64,000 nucleotides of DNA, taken from contig NC_037668.1 of NCBI RefSeq assembly GCF_003255815.1, positions 65,057,582-65,121,581 of the forward strand, written 5' to 3'. The notes beneath the pieces are model-generated. The model worked only from the letters and a program-made list of their open reading frames with translations, was not told the origin of the DNA and searched no databases. Positions 52,521-63,379 of the stretch are shown here, piece after piece (position 1 is the first letter of the stretch; each line of letters starts with the position of its first letter). The stretch is from Theropithecus gelada (taxonomy: Eukaryota > Chordata > Mammalia > Primates > Cercopithecidae). The position numbers and the translations under genes are program-made.

Positions 52521-53649
52521 AGTCCAAGACTGCCAGCTCAGAGATGGCATCTGATTGGACCATGAATGACCACCTGAAATAAGGGTAGCTCATCCATAGG
52601 CTATCTCATAGCCTATCACATGGCCTGGCACAAAAGGCGCCACAAAGAGACAATAGTCATCAGCTGAGCCAATCGTTCAGGTGGTTAAACGGAAGGAAAA
52701 AGAGAATTGGTGAACCGCCAGCAGGACAGGAAAGGGAGCCAGAAGGAACTGACCGCAAGTTGTGTTAATCGAGTGAATAAATTCCCTCCCGATGCTGAGG
52801 TCCTGGCGCCATCTTAAATCCAGTCTGCCTCAGTTTCCTGCGGGTCCCAGCCCTGACAGTTTCTCTTGTAGGATTTCCACACGAGTGCCCTTATTATGCT
52901 ACTGGTGTCTCGAGTGAGCTAGCTCGAGAGGACCTCTGATCCATAAAACCAAAACATTCAAGGTTCTTTGCAATACAGCCCTGTTTAGAATCTTAGCTGC
53001 AAGTAACAGACACCCCCTCAAGCTGACATCACTAGGGCTTTAACTACAAAGATACAAGGAACTTCGTGGAAGACGACTGGAGCTAGAATGCAGAAGGCCA
53101 CCAGGAAGGACAGTCCTTTCTCTCTCCCCCTCCGCAGTCCACTTGGTTGCTGGGTAGAACCTGCCCACTCCCAGCCTCCCAGTGAGAGATGCAATCACTC
53201 ACAGACAAACCCTGCTCTCTCCCAGCTCTATATTTCCAGAAGAGAGAGTGTAATTGACACTATTTGGGTCAGATATCTAATCAGCCATGAATCATGAGAC
53301 CAGCTCATCAGGGAGACACACGGCTCCCGAGCCTTTGAATTCTTCTAGGTTAATCATCACCCTATCCCGGTTCAGCCCTCCCATGGCTGTGTCCTCAGTG
53401 AGGTTCTGAGACGAGAACTAGAAGTAGGAGGCCCTGCCTTTCCTGAACTTGATCTGGCTCACTCAGGCTGGCACTGTGTGAAGAAGGTTGGATCCCACCA
53501 AGACCCAAGGCAGGAGACAGCTGTCTGGAGAGGGATGGCAACCCCAGCTCCTGCCAGACAGCCCAAGCTTGACTGTGACACTCACACACCCACAAGAAAA
53601 GGGGCATCCAACATTTCTGTGCAGTTCCAAAAAGCTGGAGACATCTCAC
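52521..53649. other. Unassigned region; possible old LTR
   Basis: 52540-52860 has some LTR-like qualities (an AATAAA at 52776-52781 followed by 'ggcgccatctt', CpG-containing text), but no family or terminal duplication is recognised. Near 52909-52928 two CTCGAG words enclose a palindromic GAGCTAGCTC. No gene is seen in the frames 53088-53297 or 53395-53655. Confidence 0.35.
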
Positions 53650-53745
53650 ACCCACAAATAATAATCATGATTTTCTGTAATTATTATTTGTGTATTTTGC
53701 ATAATTGTCATAATTATTATCATCAGCTCATCAGCTTCCCATCCC
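53650..53745. promoter_or_regulatory. Possible AT-rich regulatory block
   Basis: 'caaataataatcatgatttt', 'ctgtaattattatttgtg', 'gcataattgtcataattatt': partly palindromic, homeodomain-like words in a GC-richer setting. Weak inference. Confidence 0.3.
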
Positions 53746-54258
53746 AGCATGCCCTCCTCCCGTCCTCAGCCCTGAAATCTGATCACATGGGGACCCTTTC
53801 CTGCCTCTGACTTCCTCCCGAGAGCCAGTTCTCAGGGATCCCCTCAGGAAACGGGATAGGACATTCCTGAGGGCTCTTCTCCCCTGTTTGTCCTTCCAGA
53901 ATATTCCTGGCCTCAGTGCTAACTCTGTGCAGGGCTTGTGGTCGCTGCTGGGAGAGGGAATGAGAGAGGAGCTCCCTCACTGTCTCACTCTACGGAAATA
54001 GATAAGGCCTCCCTGGTCCACTCCAACCAGCGGTGTGCTGAAGCCAGCTTGTGCCAGTTCAGGAGATCAGACCATTAGCATCTCATCCCAACTCTGTGTT
54101 CAGCAACATCACGTTGATAGCTCGAAATCAGTCACAGTGGGAGTATTTTACACCACAGCAATTGGCCAAAAGCTTTTTTTCTGAAGTGACCATTGTTAGA
54201 CATTTACCAGCACACCCTCACACCCACCCTTCACAATACACCAAGACACACGAGGTGC
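53746..54258. other. No gene or clear repeat seen
   Basis: Single-copy-like. 54050-54200 is AT-richer ('cagcaacatcacgttgatag'). Confidence 0.45.
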
Positions 54259-54561
54259 TTTTTTTTTTTTTTTTTTTTTTGAGATGATGTTTCACTCTGT
54301 TGCCCAGGCTGGATTACAGTGGTGCAATCTCAGCTCACTGTAGCCTCCACCTCCTGGGTTCAAGTGATCCTCCTGCCTCAGTCTCCTGAGTAGCTGGGAC
54401 TATAGGCATGCACCACCACACCTGGTTAATTTTTATATTTTTAGTAGAGACAGGGTTTCACCATGTTGGCCAGGCTGGTCTCAAACTCCTGATCTCAGGT
54501 GATCTGCCCACCTCGTCCTCCCAAAGTGCTAGGATTACAGGCGTGAGCCACCATGCCCAGC
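54259..54561 (-). mobile_element. AluS
   Basis: Complete minus-strand Alu with T22 tail; ACACGAGGTGCT before and CCACAAGGTGCT after. Confidence 0.94.
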
Positions 54562-54594
54562 CACAAGGTGCTCTTTAAAGCCTGTGAAATGTAT

Positions 54595-55135
54595 CACTTT
54601 CCCTCAAGGGCTCTGCGTCACCCCCAGGTAAAGCCCAAACTCTTAAATGTAAGGCCTCCAAAGCCTCGCATGCCAAGGCCTCAGCCCAACCCTCTGACTT
54701 CCTCCTTTATCATCTCCCCATGACCTTCCAGATCCTTCTGTGACCCAGAGAAGTTATCTCCAGGCCCCAGACTCTCTGGCCTCCAGTCTCCACTACACAC
54801 CATCACTGCCTGAAATACCTGAAACACCGTCGTCACCCACAGCCTTCTCCCCTTCATCCCTTGGGTGTTGGCTGAGACACTACATCTATCGGGCATCTTC
54901 ACTGACTTCATTGACCCGCAGCCTGGGTTAGAAACCCTTGCCCGATGCTCCCAGTACCCCACTCTCCTGGCAGTACTGTACATGGTAATCCTGTGTCTAC
55001 CTACCTAGAGCCCCACTAGGCCACAGGCCCCATAAGGCAGGAGTCAGGTCTAATTCAGTGTCTGGCACAGAGTCTAGCACTGTTGAATTGAATCGAATCA
55101 AACTGAATTGAATTGAATTAAATAGAATGAACACC
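54595..55135 (+). mobile_element. L2 LINE with GAATT-type tail
   Basis: 'taaagcccaaactcttaaat', 'gcatgccaaggcctcagccc', 'gccccataaggcaggagtca', 'gtgtctggcacagagtctag', followed at 55085-55130 by repeated TTGAATTGAA-type units. Confidence 0.78.
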
Positions 55136-55481
55136 ACCGCCCAAGACACTAACAAAGGCTGTGGTCAGTGCCCTCACAGAGGCCCAAATAGAGTCCTCCG
55201 AGGGTAGGGCAGGGTGCTTCTGATGGACAAGTCTGGAGAAGCGTCCTAGACACATCCCCAAGGAGAAACACCAGGCCACACCTTCCTTAGTGAGACAGTT
55301 CATGAGGCTCGGGATCATGAACTCAGTAGCTCCCACTCAGTGGCATGCCTTACACCAACTCACTGCTTCTTGTCTATCTACTCCACCCCACCCTCCCTAA
55401 GGGGGCATCCCCACTCTCAGGTCCCTGTCTGCTCCCAGCTTCACACTGCTTCTATTACAGAAACCCCCACCTGCATCTCTT
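55136..55481. other. No gene or clear repeat seen
   Basis: Single-copy-like; minus-strand frame 55118-55336 has no domain. Confidence 0.45.
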
Positions 55482-55511
55482 TCACACACATACACACACA
55501 CACACACACAT
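55482..55511 (+). repeat. (CA)n microsatellite
   Basis: About 30 bp of CA with one TA interruption. Confidence 0.93.
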
Positions 55512-55627
55512 ATGCACATCTCTGACTTATCCCTAAGAGGGTCTGAGGCTGAATTTCAGACATTCCTAGAGGAACAAATGGGGGTTCAATATTAGAAAGT
55601 AAAATTGGTTTGAAAGGAACAAAAAGG

Positions 55628-55751
55628 CCAGGCAAGGTGGCTCACGCCTGTAGTCCCAACACTTTGGGAGTCCAAGGCAGGTGGATCACAAGGCCGGGAG
55701 TACTCTGTACTCACTGTACTCCAGCCTGGGTGACAGAGCAAGAACCTGTCT
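55628..55751 (+). mobile_element. Alu with large internal deletion
   Basis: Plus-strand Alu head ('ggccaggcaaggtggctcac' to 'ggtggatcacaaggccggga') joined straight to the tail ('tactgtactccagcctggg'-type text). Its A-tail became the purine tract that follows. Confidence 0.9.
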
Positions 55752-56099
55752 AAAAAGAAGGAAGGAAAGGGAAGGGGAGGGGAGGGGAGGGGGGGGAAAG
55801 AAAGAAAAGAAAGGAAGGAAGGGAAGGGAAGGGGGAAGAGAGAGAGAGAGAGGGAGGGAGGGAGGGAAAGAGAGAGGGAGGGAGGGAGGGGGAGAGAGAG
55901 AGGGAAGGAAGGAAGGAAGGAAGGAAGGAAGGAAGGAAGGAAGGAAGGGAGGGAGGGAGGGAGGGAGGGAGGGAAAGAAAGAAGGAAAGAAAGAGAGAAA
56001 GAAAGAGAAAGAGAAAGAAAGGAAGAGAAAGAAAGGAAGGAAGGAAGGAAGGAAGGAAGGAAGGAAGGAAGGAAGGAAGGAAGGAAGGAAGGAGAAAAA
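55752..56099 (+). repeat. 348-nt uninterrupted homopurine tract
   Basis: Every base from 55752 to 56099 is A or G. Subblocks are GGGGA/GGGGGG (55770-55800), GAGA, GGGA, and two long GGAA arrays (about 55905-55950 and 56030-56092). It grew from an Alu tail. The 156-codon frame across it is a composition artefact. Confidence 0.98.
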
Positions 56100-56237
56100 T
56101 ACGGTATTTCTTACATATCTAAGTATGCAGATTGCGATTCCTATACCATAGCTAACATTTATTGAGAAACGTCAAGGAGCAAAACAAAGACCAGAAGGAC
56201 TAAATTAAATAATAACAAAATAAAACAAAACCTGAAA

Positions 56238-56552
56238 GGCCAGGCATGGTGGTGCACACCTGTAATCCCAGAGCTTTAGGAGGGCAAGGCAGAAGAACTG
56301 CTTGAGGCCAGCAGTTCAAGACCAACCTGGACAACATAGCAAGACCCTGTCTCTACCAAAAGTGTTTTTAAAAAATGAGCTGTGTGTGGTGGCATGCACC
56401 TATAGTCCCATCTACTTGGGAGGCTGAGGCAGGAGGATCTCTGGAGCCCAGGGGTTTGAGGTTACAGTGAGCCACAGTCGTGCCACTGCACTTCAGCCTG
56501 GGCAAACACAGTGAGACCCCATTTCTTTAAAAAAACAAAACAAAACAAAAAC
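56238..56552 (+). mobile_element. AluJ, first of a tandem pair
   Basis: Plus-strand Alu ending in a CAAAA-type tail ('aaacaaaacaaaacaaaaac'). Confidence 0.93.
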
Positions 56553-56553
56553 A

Positions 56554-56865
56554 GGCTGGGCACGATGGCTCATACCTGTAATCCCAGCACTTTGGGAGGC
56601 CAAAGCAAGCGGATCACTTGAGGTCAGGAGTTCAAGACCAGCCTGGCCAACATGGTGAAACCCTGTCTCTACTAAAAATACAAAAACCAGTTGGGCGTGG
56701 TGGTGTGCGCTTATAATCCCACCCGCTCGGGAGGCTGAGGTAGGAGAATCGCCTGAATCTGGGAGGTGGAGGTTGCAGTGAGCTGAGATCATGCCACAGC
56801 ACTCCAGCCTGGGTGACAGAACGACACTCCATCTCAAAAGAAAAAAAAAAAGGGGAAAAAAAAAA
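56554..56865 (+). mobile_element. AluS, second of a tandem pair
   Basis: Begins 'ggctgggcacgatggctcat' directly in the tail of the preceding Alu, a common insertion target. Confidence 0.94.
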
Positions 56866-57269
56866 CCCTGAGTATTTTAATGTACCAGAAGTTCATGTGC
56901 CAGTGAAGATATTCACCAAGTAGTTCACTGAAGGGGAAAATTGAAGGTTTTTCAATGCCAGAAAGAGTGAAGGCAGTTTATTGTGGTTCTTTTACTCAGA
57001 TTAAAACTAGCACTCTGCCAAGGGCGGGATGGAGGACGAGTCCAGTGGTTATACACAGTTGGACACAGCAAATCCCCATGCTTATAGGTCCAGGGTCTCC
57101 AGTTCAGTCTAGAAAGGATCTGGCACCTGTCACATGGTGACAACAGCCTTCGACTTCGATCTATCATAGGCGAGTGCTACTGAAAGTGGATGTTCTCCCT
57201 GGCCCGGTGCTAACGCTTCTTGTGCACTTACTATGTTTAAGGATTCTGCCTCCCTCAACCAGAGAGGCA
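56866..57269. other. Unassigned sequence
   Basis: Repeat-like flavour but no family named. Contains 'gactcagattaaaactagca'-type text and several CpGs at 57020-57170. Confidence 0.4.
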
Positions 57270-57455
57270 GTGGTTAAGAATCCAGGCTCGGGGCCCGATC
57301 ACCTGTATGCAATCCCCCATTTAAGACTTGAATGAGTCAATACCTCAGCTTCCTCTTCTATAAAATGGGTAATAATAGCAACTACCACATAGGATTGTCG
57401 AGAGGATTAGACGTGTTATTCTGTGGACAGCCCTTGGTAGATACAATCTTCTAAG
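57270..57455 (+). mobile_element. MIR SINE
   Basis: 'gcagtggttaagaatccagg', 'tacctcagcttcctcttcta', 'taaaatgggtaataatagca', 'tgtcgagaggattagacgtg'. Confidence 0.85.
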
Positions 57456-57459
57456 AGAT

Positions 57460-57565
57460 GACCATTATTCTCTCATTAATCTTGACATCAAGAGGCAGAT
57501 CGTATTCTTATCTCTGCTTTACAGATGAGGCTCGGTGACTTGCTCACAGCCTACTTTCCGCCACA
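57460..57565 (-). mobile_element. MIR SINE fragment
   Basis: 'ccattattctctcattaatc' and 'ctctgctttacagatgaggc', opposite in orientation to the MIR just before it. Confidence 0.75.
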
Positions 57566-57682
57566 CGCAGCTGCCATCACCACCGCACCCTGGGTTTCAA
57601 GAACTGGCAGCGTCGTGCCAGGGCTCAGGTGGGGAGGACTTGCTTATGGTGGCCATTACTCAACAGTGATGCTGTGAGACGC

Positions 57683-58461
57683 TGCTATGGCTTAAATAGG
57701 GTTTGTTTGGCCCCACCAAGTTTCATCCCCAGTGTTGGAGGTGGGACCTGGTGGGAGGTGTTTGGGTCATGAGGCTTGGTGCCATTCTCGTGGGAGTGAG
57801 GGAGTTCTCACTCTTAGTTCCCCTGAGAACTGGTTGTTGAAAAGAATCTAGCGTCTCCTCTTCTCCTTCCCTGTTTCTCTCTCCCTCTCGCTCCCTCTAC
57901 CTCTTCTCTCCCACTCCCTCTCTCCCTCTCCCCTTTCTCCATCTCTCTCTCCCCCGTCCCTCTTTCTCCCCCTTTCCTCTCTCTTTCTCCCCCTTTCCTC
58001 TCTCTCTCCCCCTTTCCTCTTTCTCCCTCTTTCCTCTCTCTCTCCCCCTTTCCTCTCTTTCTCCCCCTTTCCTCTCTCTCCCCCTTCCCTATCTCTCCCC
58101 TCTCTCTCTCACCCCTCTCTCTCCCCCACCCCTCTCTTCCTCCCTCTCCCTCCCCACCTCTCCTTCCCTCCCTCCTTCCCTCTCTCTCTCCCTCTCTCCC
58201 TTTCTCTCTCTCCATCCCTCCCCCTCCCCCTCTCTCTCTCAGTCTTCCTCTCTCTCTGTCTACACATGTGATCTCTGCACACAGGCCCCCCCTACCTTCT
58301 ACCATGAGTGGAAGCATCCCAAAGCCCTCACCTGGTGCAGCACCTGTGCCACCATCATGCTTCCAGTACAGCCTGAAGAACTATGAGCCAAATAAACCTC
58401 TTTTCTTTAAAATTACCCTGCCTCAGGTATTCCTTTATAGCAATGCAAATGGACTGAGACA
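57683..58461 (+). mobile_element. MaLR solo LTR (MST-type) with internal expansion
   Basis: 'cccagtgttggaggtgggac', 'ctggtgggaggtgtttgggt', then from 58285 'accttctaccatgagtggaa', 'agccaaataaacctcttttc', ending 'ggactgagaca'. The normally short C/T-rich patch in the middle is expanded to about 400 bp. No internal genes. Confidence 0.87.
57850..58255 (+). repeat. CT-rich minisatellite in LTR
   Basis: Over 90% pyrimidine, with 57957-58090 (134 nt) purely C/T. Repeated imperfect unit near CTCTCTTTCTCCCCCTTTCC. Large frames on the minus strand here are artefacts. Confidence 0.95.
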
Positions 58462-59279
58462 CACACCCACTGACCCCGAACCCCAGGGCTAGTTTAGCAC
58501 ATTGGCAAGGCTGGGACCCAAACAGCCCCTTGGAAATCCTGCCTCCTCCAAGGCCCTGCCAGAGAACAGACACAAGCCCCTCTGCCTGGGCAATGCCAGA
58601 TGTTCCTCCCCTCGCAGTCTCCGGAGCGGTTAACAATCCTCCCTGCAGTCAGGGGAATCCCTTCTCTTTCCACTGTTCTCTGACTTTTCCTATCAGATCA
58701 CACAGCTTAATTCCCAGGGAAGCCTTCAGCTTTAGGGAAATAAAACCTGAATGGAGAAGTGTCTTGCAGACAAAGTCTCTTCTAGTCTCAAGGCAGCTCA
58801 GGCCAGCCGCCTGCCTGAATGGAGACAAGAAAGAAAACGTCACCATCTCCAAGCATCGTCCTCACCAGCGTGCGAGTGGGCCCTGGAGCTCCACCCAGGG
58901 TGGATCCCTGAGAAGCTAGAGTCAGATTCTGAGGGGCTAGGCTGACCCAGGCACATCCCTGAGATAGCCCCAGGGGAGGCCAGGGTTCAGTGAGGACACA
59001 CACCCCAACTGACTGTGACTGTGCACAGCGGGCAACTTCCATCCAGGATTGAAGCTAGCTCTGGGTAAGGAGCCAGAAGCACCACCTGGAAAGGGCAGGG
59101 CAGGTTTCCAGGGATGGGAGCTGTGGGCTTGGCCAGGCCGGGTGGGGACAGGGCACCAGCCAGAGGGGTAGGAGGCTCAGCGCAGGAAAGAGCTGGAGGC
59201 TGGACCTTGCACTGGCATCCAAGGAGATGGTGCTAGGTGGCCCTTAGCATCATGGACATGGTGTGGGTGGAGGGAGGAG
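58462..59279. other. No gene or clear repeat seen
   Basis: Single-copy-like; overlapping frames on both strands (58530-58919, 58751-58945, 58788-59042) have no recognised domain. Confidence 0.45.
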
Positions 59280-59545
59280 TTAGGACAGGCAGATGAGGGC
59301 CAGTTGTAGGGGCTTGAATGCCCGATCAAGGAGCTTGGCCTTCATCCTGTGGGCAGCAGGGAGGCCACAGAAGGGTTTTAAATGAAGAGGCTGTGCCCAG
59401 ATTTGAACGTTGAAAAACCATACTGGCCATAGGGTGGCTAGCAGAGTGGATAGGAGAAGGAGGGGAAGGGGTGCAAGGGAGAGGCAAAGAGGCCAAATTA
59501 AAAGTGACTGCAATCATTCAGGTGATGGTGTCCCAGACGACGGTC
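59280..59545 (-). mobile_element. L2 LINE fragment
   Basis: 'ggccttcatcctgtgggcag', 'cagggaggccacagaagggt', 'ctgcaatcattcaggtgatg' in the reverse L2 order. Confidence 0.65.
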
Positions 59546-59894
59546 TGGGGTAAGGGGTGGGGAAGTGGAATCTCAACTGGGCTCCCCAGATAGGCACAGG
59601 AGCAGTGCCCTGGCCAGGTGGTCTCCTGGACCAGAGCACAGCTCCTGTGCAAACTGCCATCCAACTGTCCCTCCACTCTAGAGGACTACTTCCTTCAAGC
59701 CCACAGACAGGACCCTGCTGGCCTCCCATGGGCAATATGGTTGGGGCAGCAGCAGTTCAGAGCCCACCCCACCTCAGCGGCAGCCTGAGGCTGGGAGGGG
59801 CCCTGGGGAGGCTGGGAGGGGCCCCGGAGAGGCCTGGCCAAGGCTGCAAATGCTGGACTGGAGGGCTGAGACCTTGAACCTGTCCCAGGGAATC
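59546..59894. other. No gene or clear repeat seen
   Basis: GC-rich single-copy-like, with a short direct repeat 'ggctgggaggggcccc/tgg' at about 59790-59826. Confidence 0.5.
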
Positions 59895-60275
59895 CCACTC
59901 ATAGCCATGCACACGGGCATGCATTACACACCACACACCCTCACACATACAGGCACACCCAATTCACCTAACCCAATAGAAGGCGCATACCACAATCACG
60001 CACGTGGCACCTGCCTTGCACACACTTGACATCCTACCAGCTGGATACTCATATCATACCGACCCCCATGTCCCCAAAACTGATCGCCACTCACACAAAA
60101 CCCATTCTTCACTACCCCCGAAACACCCAGACATCACACACTCCATGCAACACACACCCCGCCCAGACCCACACCACCCAAAACAACATACGCTCCTTGT
60201 ACTCAAATGTCAGACACACCATGAAAACACACAGACCCAGCACACACCACCCACCCTCCCACATCTAAGCTGGCC
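59895..60275 (+). repeat. CACACC-rich low-complexity tract
   Basis: Irregular CA/CCA-rich sequence with no fixed period; similar in style to 43960-44285. Confidence 0.85.
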
Positions 60276-60491
60276 TGCCCACCACACACGCATAGGCAGG
60301 TGCCCCTTACACACCACGCACAGGGCTGAGGCCCCAGCCAGCCTCCATTCCCCACAGGGCTGGGGCTCCCTGAAAGAGGCACCTTTGTCTGACTCATGAA
60401 AAGGCAGTACTGGTTTAGGGTAAACATGGCCTTGCAGAGCTGGCTGAAATTTTCAAACCAAACAATGCCTGATAAAGACTTCTGTCTCTGG

Positions 60492-60777
60492 GGCCGGGCA
60501 CGGTGGCTCATGCCTGTAATCCCAGCACTGGGATGCCAAGGCGGGCAGATCACCTGAGGTCAGGAGTTCAAGACCAGCCTGGCCAACATGGTGAAACCCC
60601 GTCTCTACTAAAAATACAAAAATTAGCTGGGCCTGGTGGTAGGCACCTGTAATCCCAGCTACTCGGGAGGCTGAGGCAGGAGAATCACTTGAACTCGGGA
60701 GGCAGAGATTGCAGTGAGCCGAGACTGCGCCACTGTACTCCAGCCTGGACAACAGTGCGAGACTCCATCTCAAAAAC
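60492..60777 (+). mobile_element. AluS
   Basis: Complete plus-strand Alu; AAGACTTCTGTCTCTGG before and AAGAATTATGTCTCTGG after are target copies. Confidence 0.94.
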
Positions 60778-62032
60778 AAGAATTATGTCTCTGGGAACAA
60801 ACTGTGTATCCACATCTATGTAATAGTTACCTCCATCCTTAGTGAATGACAATGTACATCTGATTATAAATGATGGAAAAACTCTGATATCAAAGGCTAA
60901 GTTAACATGTATGTGATGCTTGGTGCTTGCAATAAATTCCATTTTTTATCATAAGCAGATATACTGGGTTTTTTTTTAACTAACAGAATATCATTTTACC
61001 TTCTCCACTAAATAACTGTTGGACAAATATTTAGAGAATATTGATATGAAGTGGCATCAAATTGGCCTGCTTGGGAGGTCCTTGTGTCTCCATCTGGCCC
61101 TGCTTAGCTCAGATCCCTCCTACGGCCTTTCCAACATGGTGGGCAGGGATGGGCGGTGGGCCTGGCACACTCAGTGGGCCCGTGGTGCCGGGTGCTGGCT
61201 GTATCAGCCACAAGGAGGCTCTGGCCAGCAAGACAGGCTGCACACCTAGAGGGAGGCTGACTGGAGGTATTGCTCCTGGAGGGGCTGTGGTGGATCTTTC
61301 GAAGTCCACACTTGACTCTGTCCACACAGAACTCGCCTGTGTGTGGTCTTTGGGGAGGCTCTATGGGAGCAGCATATTGATCAGGCTGGAAGGAGAGAAA
61401 GAAAGAGGAAAACCACCTTCAAACAGCAGAGCTTCAGATTCATCGTTGACTCTAAAAGACCCAAGAACACAGACATGCACGGGCCAGCCCTGAGATAGCC
61501 ACACACCATGACACACAAAAGACACAGAGGCAAACAGGTGTGCAGAGACAACCTGCAGTCAGAGACAGCTCACAGCCGCTGGCGCAGAGCGACACTCGTG
61601 TCCCAACACATACACAAAGCACAGAGGCAAAAGCCAGCATGCCAGGCAGACAGAACCAGCCCCAAAAGCCCCTGCACATGCCGGAGAGACACACTTGCAT
61701 GCACATAGGTACCCAGCACCTGCACATGGGAATGTGTCCCCGCATGTGCAGGGGTGCTGAGACACACTCCCGAGCACACCCCACAGCCACTCTGAGCCCC
61801 TCGTCCCTGGCAGGTGGGAGCAGGTGTCTCCTTGCAGGCAACCCTGCTCACCACCTTTTCTCAGCCTTGAGGCCAGGGGCCAAGGGCCCTCAGACCCCCT
61901 GCTGTGACTGTCGTGGGCATGAGATCTAAATGACCCAGACCTACCCCACAGGAGGGAAAAGAGGGCCCTGACATTTGTTGGTTCACTCCTCTCAAACCCC
62001 TGCCACTGGGCAATTCAGTGTGCGCTGGAATT
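60778..62032. other. No gene recognised
   Basis: 60800-61010 is AT-rich with 'gcaataaattccattttt'. 61450-61800 is CA-rich with many short frames on both strands. No domain or promoter seen. Confidence 0.4.
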
Positions 62033-62165
62033 GCCAAGGGATCATGCCACTGCACTCCAGCCTGGGTGACAGAGTGAGACCTTGTCTCAAAAAAATAAAA
62101 GAAAAATAAAATAAAAGAAAAGAAAGTAAAAGAAAAAAAAAAGAAACAAACAGAAAAGTATTGCC
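62033..62165 (+). mobile_element. Alu 3' fragment with long A-rich tail
   Basis: Only the last 50 bases of an Alu ('gatcatgccactgcactcca' on) followed by about 70 bp of A with scattered G/T. Confidence 0.88.
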
Positions 62166-62177
62166 GGGGAGATTTTT

Positions 62178-62626
62178 CTTTCTTTCTTTCTTTCTTTTTT
62201 TTTCTTTTTGAGACGGAGTCTCGCTCTTGTCACCCAGGCTGGAGTGCAGTGGTACAATCCTGGTTCACCACAACCTCCACCTCCCAAGTTCAAGCAATTC
62301 TCCTGCCTCAGCCTCCCAAGTAGCTGGGACTACAGGCGCACACTGCCACGCCCAGCTAATTTTTCATATTTTTAGTAGAGACGGGGTTTCACACTGTTAG
62401 CCAGGATGGTCTCAATCTCCTGACCTCGTGACCGCCCGCCTGGGCCTCCCAAAGTGCTGAGATTACAAGCGTGAGCCACCGCGCCCAGAGAATTTTTTGT
62501 ATTTTTAGTAGAGAGAGGGTTTCACCATGTTGGCCAGGCTGGGCTTGAACTCCTGACCTCAGGAAATCCGCCCGCCTCAGCCTCCCAAAGTGTTAGGATT
62601 AAGGGCGTGAGCCACTGCGCCTGGCC
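62178..62626 (-). mobile_element. Three-armed Alu
   Basis: Order on the plus strand: T-tail, one right arm, a Y-like left arm ending near 62486 ('gccaccgcgccc'), then a second, S-like left arm (62490-62626, 'ccatgttggccaggctgggc'). GGGGAGATTTTT occurs before (about 62166) and after (about 62629), so the whole composite sits between one pair of target copies. Confidence 0.88.
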
Positions 62627-62654
62627 AGGGGAGATTTTTTTTTTTTTTTTTTTA

Positions 62655-62779
62655 AAGAGTGATGCCTGAGCCCCACCCTCAGACTCCGATCCATGGATCT
62701 GGGGAGGGCACCAGGCTTGGGTGGGTTTTTAACACTCCCCAGGCTACTCTAATGTGCTCCCAGGGTTGAAAATTACTGA
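62655..62779 (-). mobile_element. MER5-type hAT fragment
   Basis: 'gcctgagccccaccctcaga', 'ggctactctaatgtgctccc' and the terminus 'gttgaaaattactg' read as a reverse MER5-like element, truncated at the Alu side. Confidence 0.6.
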
Positions 62780-63379
62780 GGCACCAATCTGGCCTCCCAG
62801 GGTCTTGCAGGCATCCCTGGTCTCTGCTGGACTGTCCCAATCGACAAGATCCTGAGGGCGTCAAGGTGCCCCCTCTGCCCTTCAGCTGGCCAAGGAAGTC
62901 CTTGCCACACTGGGTCCGACCCCCCCACCACGAAGACCCTTTCTAAGTGCTAGTGGCACTTAGAAAAGGTGCCGGGCGCGCCCATCTGCGCACTGCGGCT
63001 GCCCCCTGCTGGACAGAGCCAGTCATGCCCAGCTGCCGGCATGACCTGCCTCTCCCACACAGGGCAGCCCCAGGCTGAGATGTTAGGGCAGCCAGAAGCA
63101 CATGGCCCTCAAGAGAAGTCCCCACACCCTCTCCAAGAGTCCACAAACCCTCAGCTCTGCACCCTCCTGCCAAGCCCCAGCTACCTGTCTGGTCCCAGCC
63201 ATCTCAGGCCTAGATGATCACAGGTATTTTCCTTTGTTCATCTACTCAGTGGTAGCCAGTAATGCTGTGCTGGGCTGACCAGTCCTGGCAGCTGGGGCTG
63301 CAGAGATGAATAAGGAAGGGAGCTGACAAGTCCTCCCACGCCCAGCCATCCGCCAACAGCTCCCAAGCCACCTTCCTCC
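62780..63379. other. No gene or clear repeat seen
   Basis: GC-rich single-copy-like; 'ggtgccgggcgcgcccatctgcgcactgcggctg'-type CpG-containing stretch around 62968-63000, too short for a CpG island. Confidence 0.45.

Noticed and set aside
55681..56151. 156-codon plus-strand frame rich in K, R, E, G
   Set aside because: It is a read-through of the homopurine tract, where stop codons with T cannot occur in sense; no domain.
57814..58317. 167-codon minus-strand frame of RERGR-type repeats
   Set aside because: Composition artefact of the CT-rich expansion in an LTR.
60004..60399. 131-codon plus-strand frame rich in H, T, P
   Set aside because: Translation of CACACC low-complexity DNA.
61452..61854. 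Cysteine-rich minus-strand frames
   Set aside because: Complement of a CA/GC-rich simple stretch; no cysteine spacing pattern of a known family.
62968..63000. Short CpG-rich patch
   Set aside because: Too short and isolated for a CpG island; no TATA, CCAAT or splice donor nearby.
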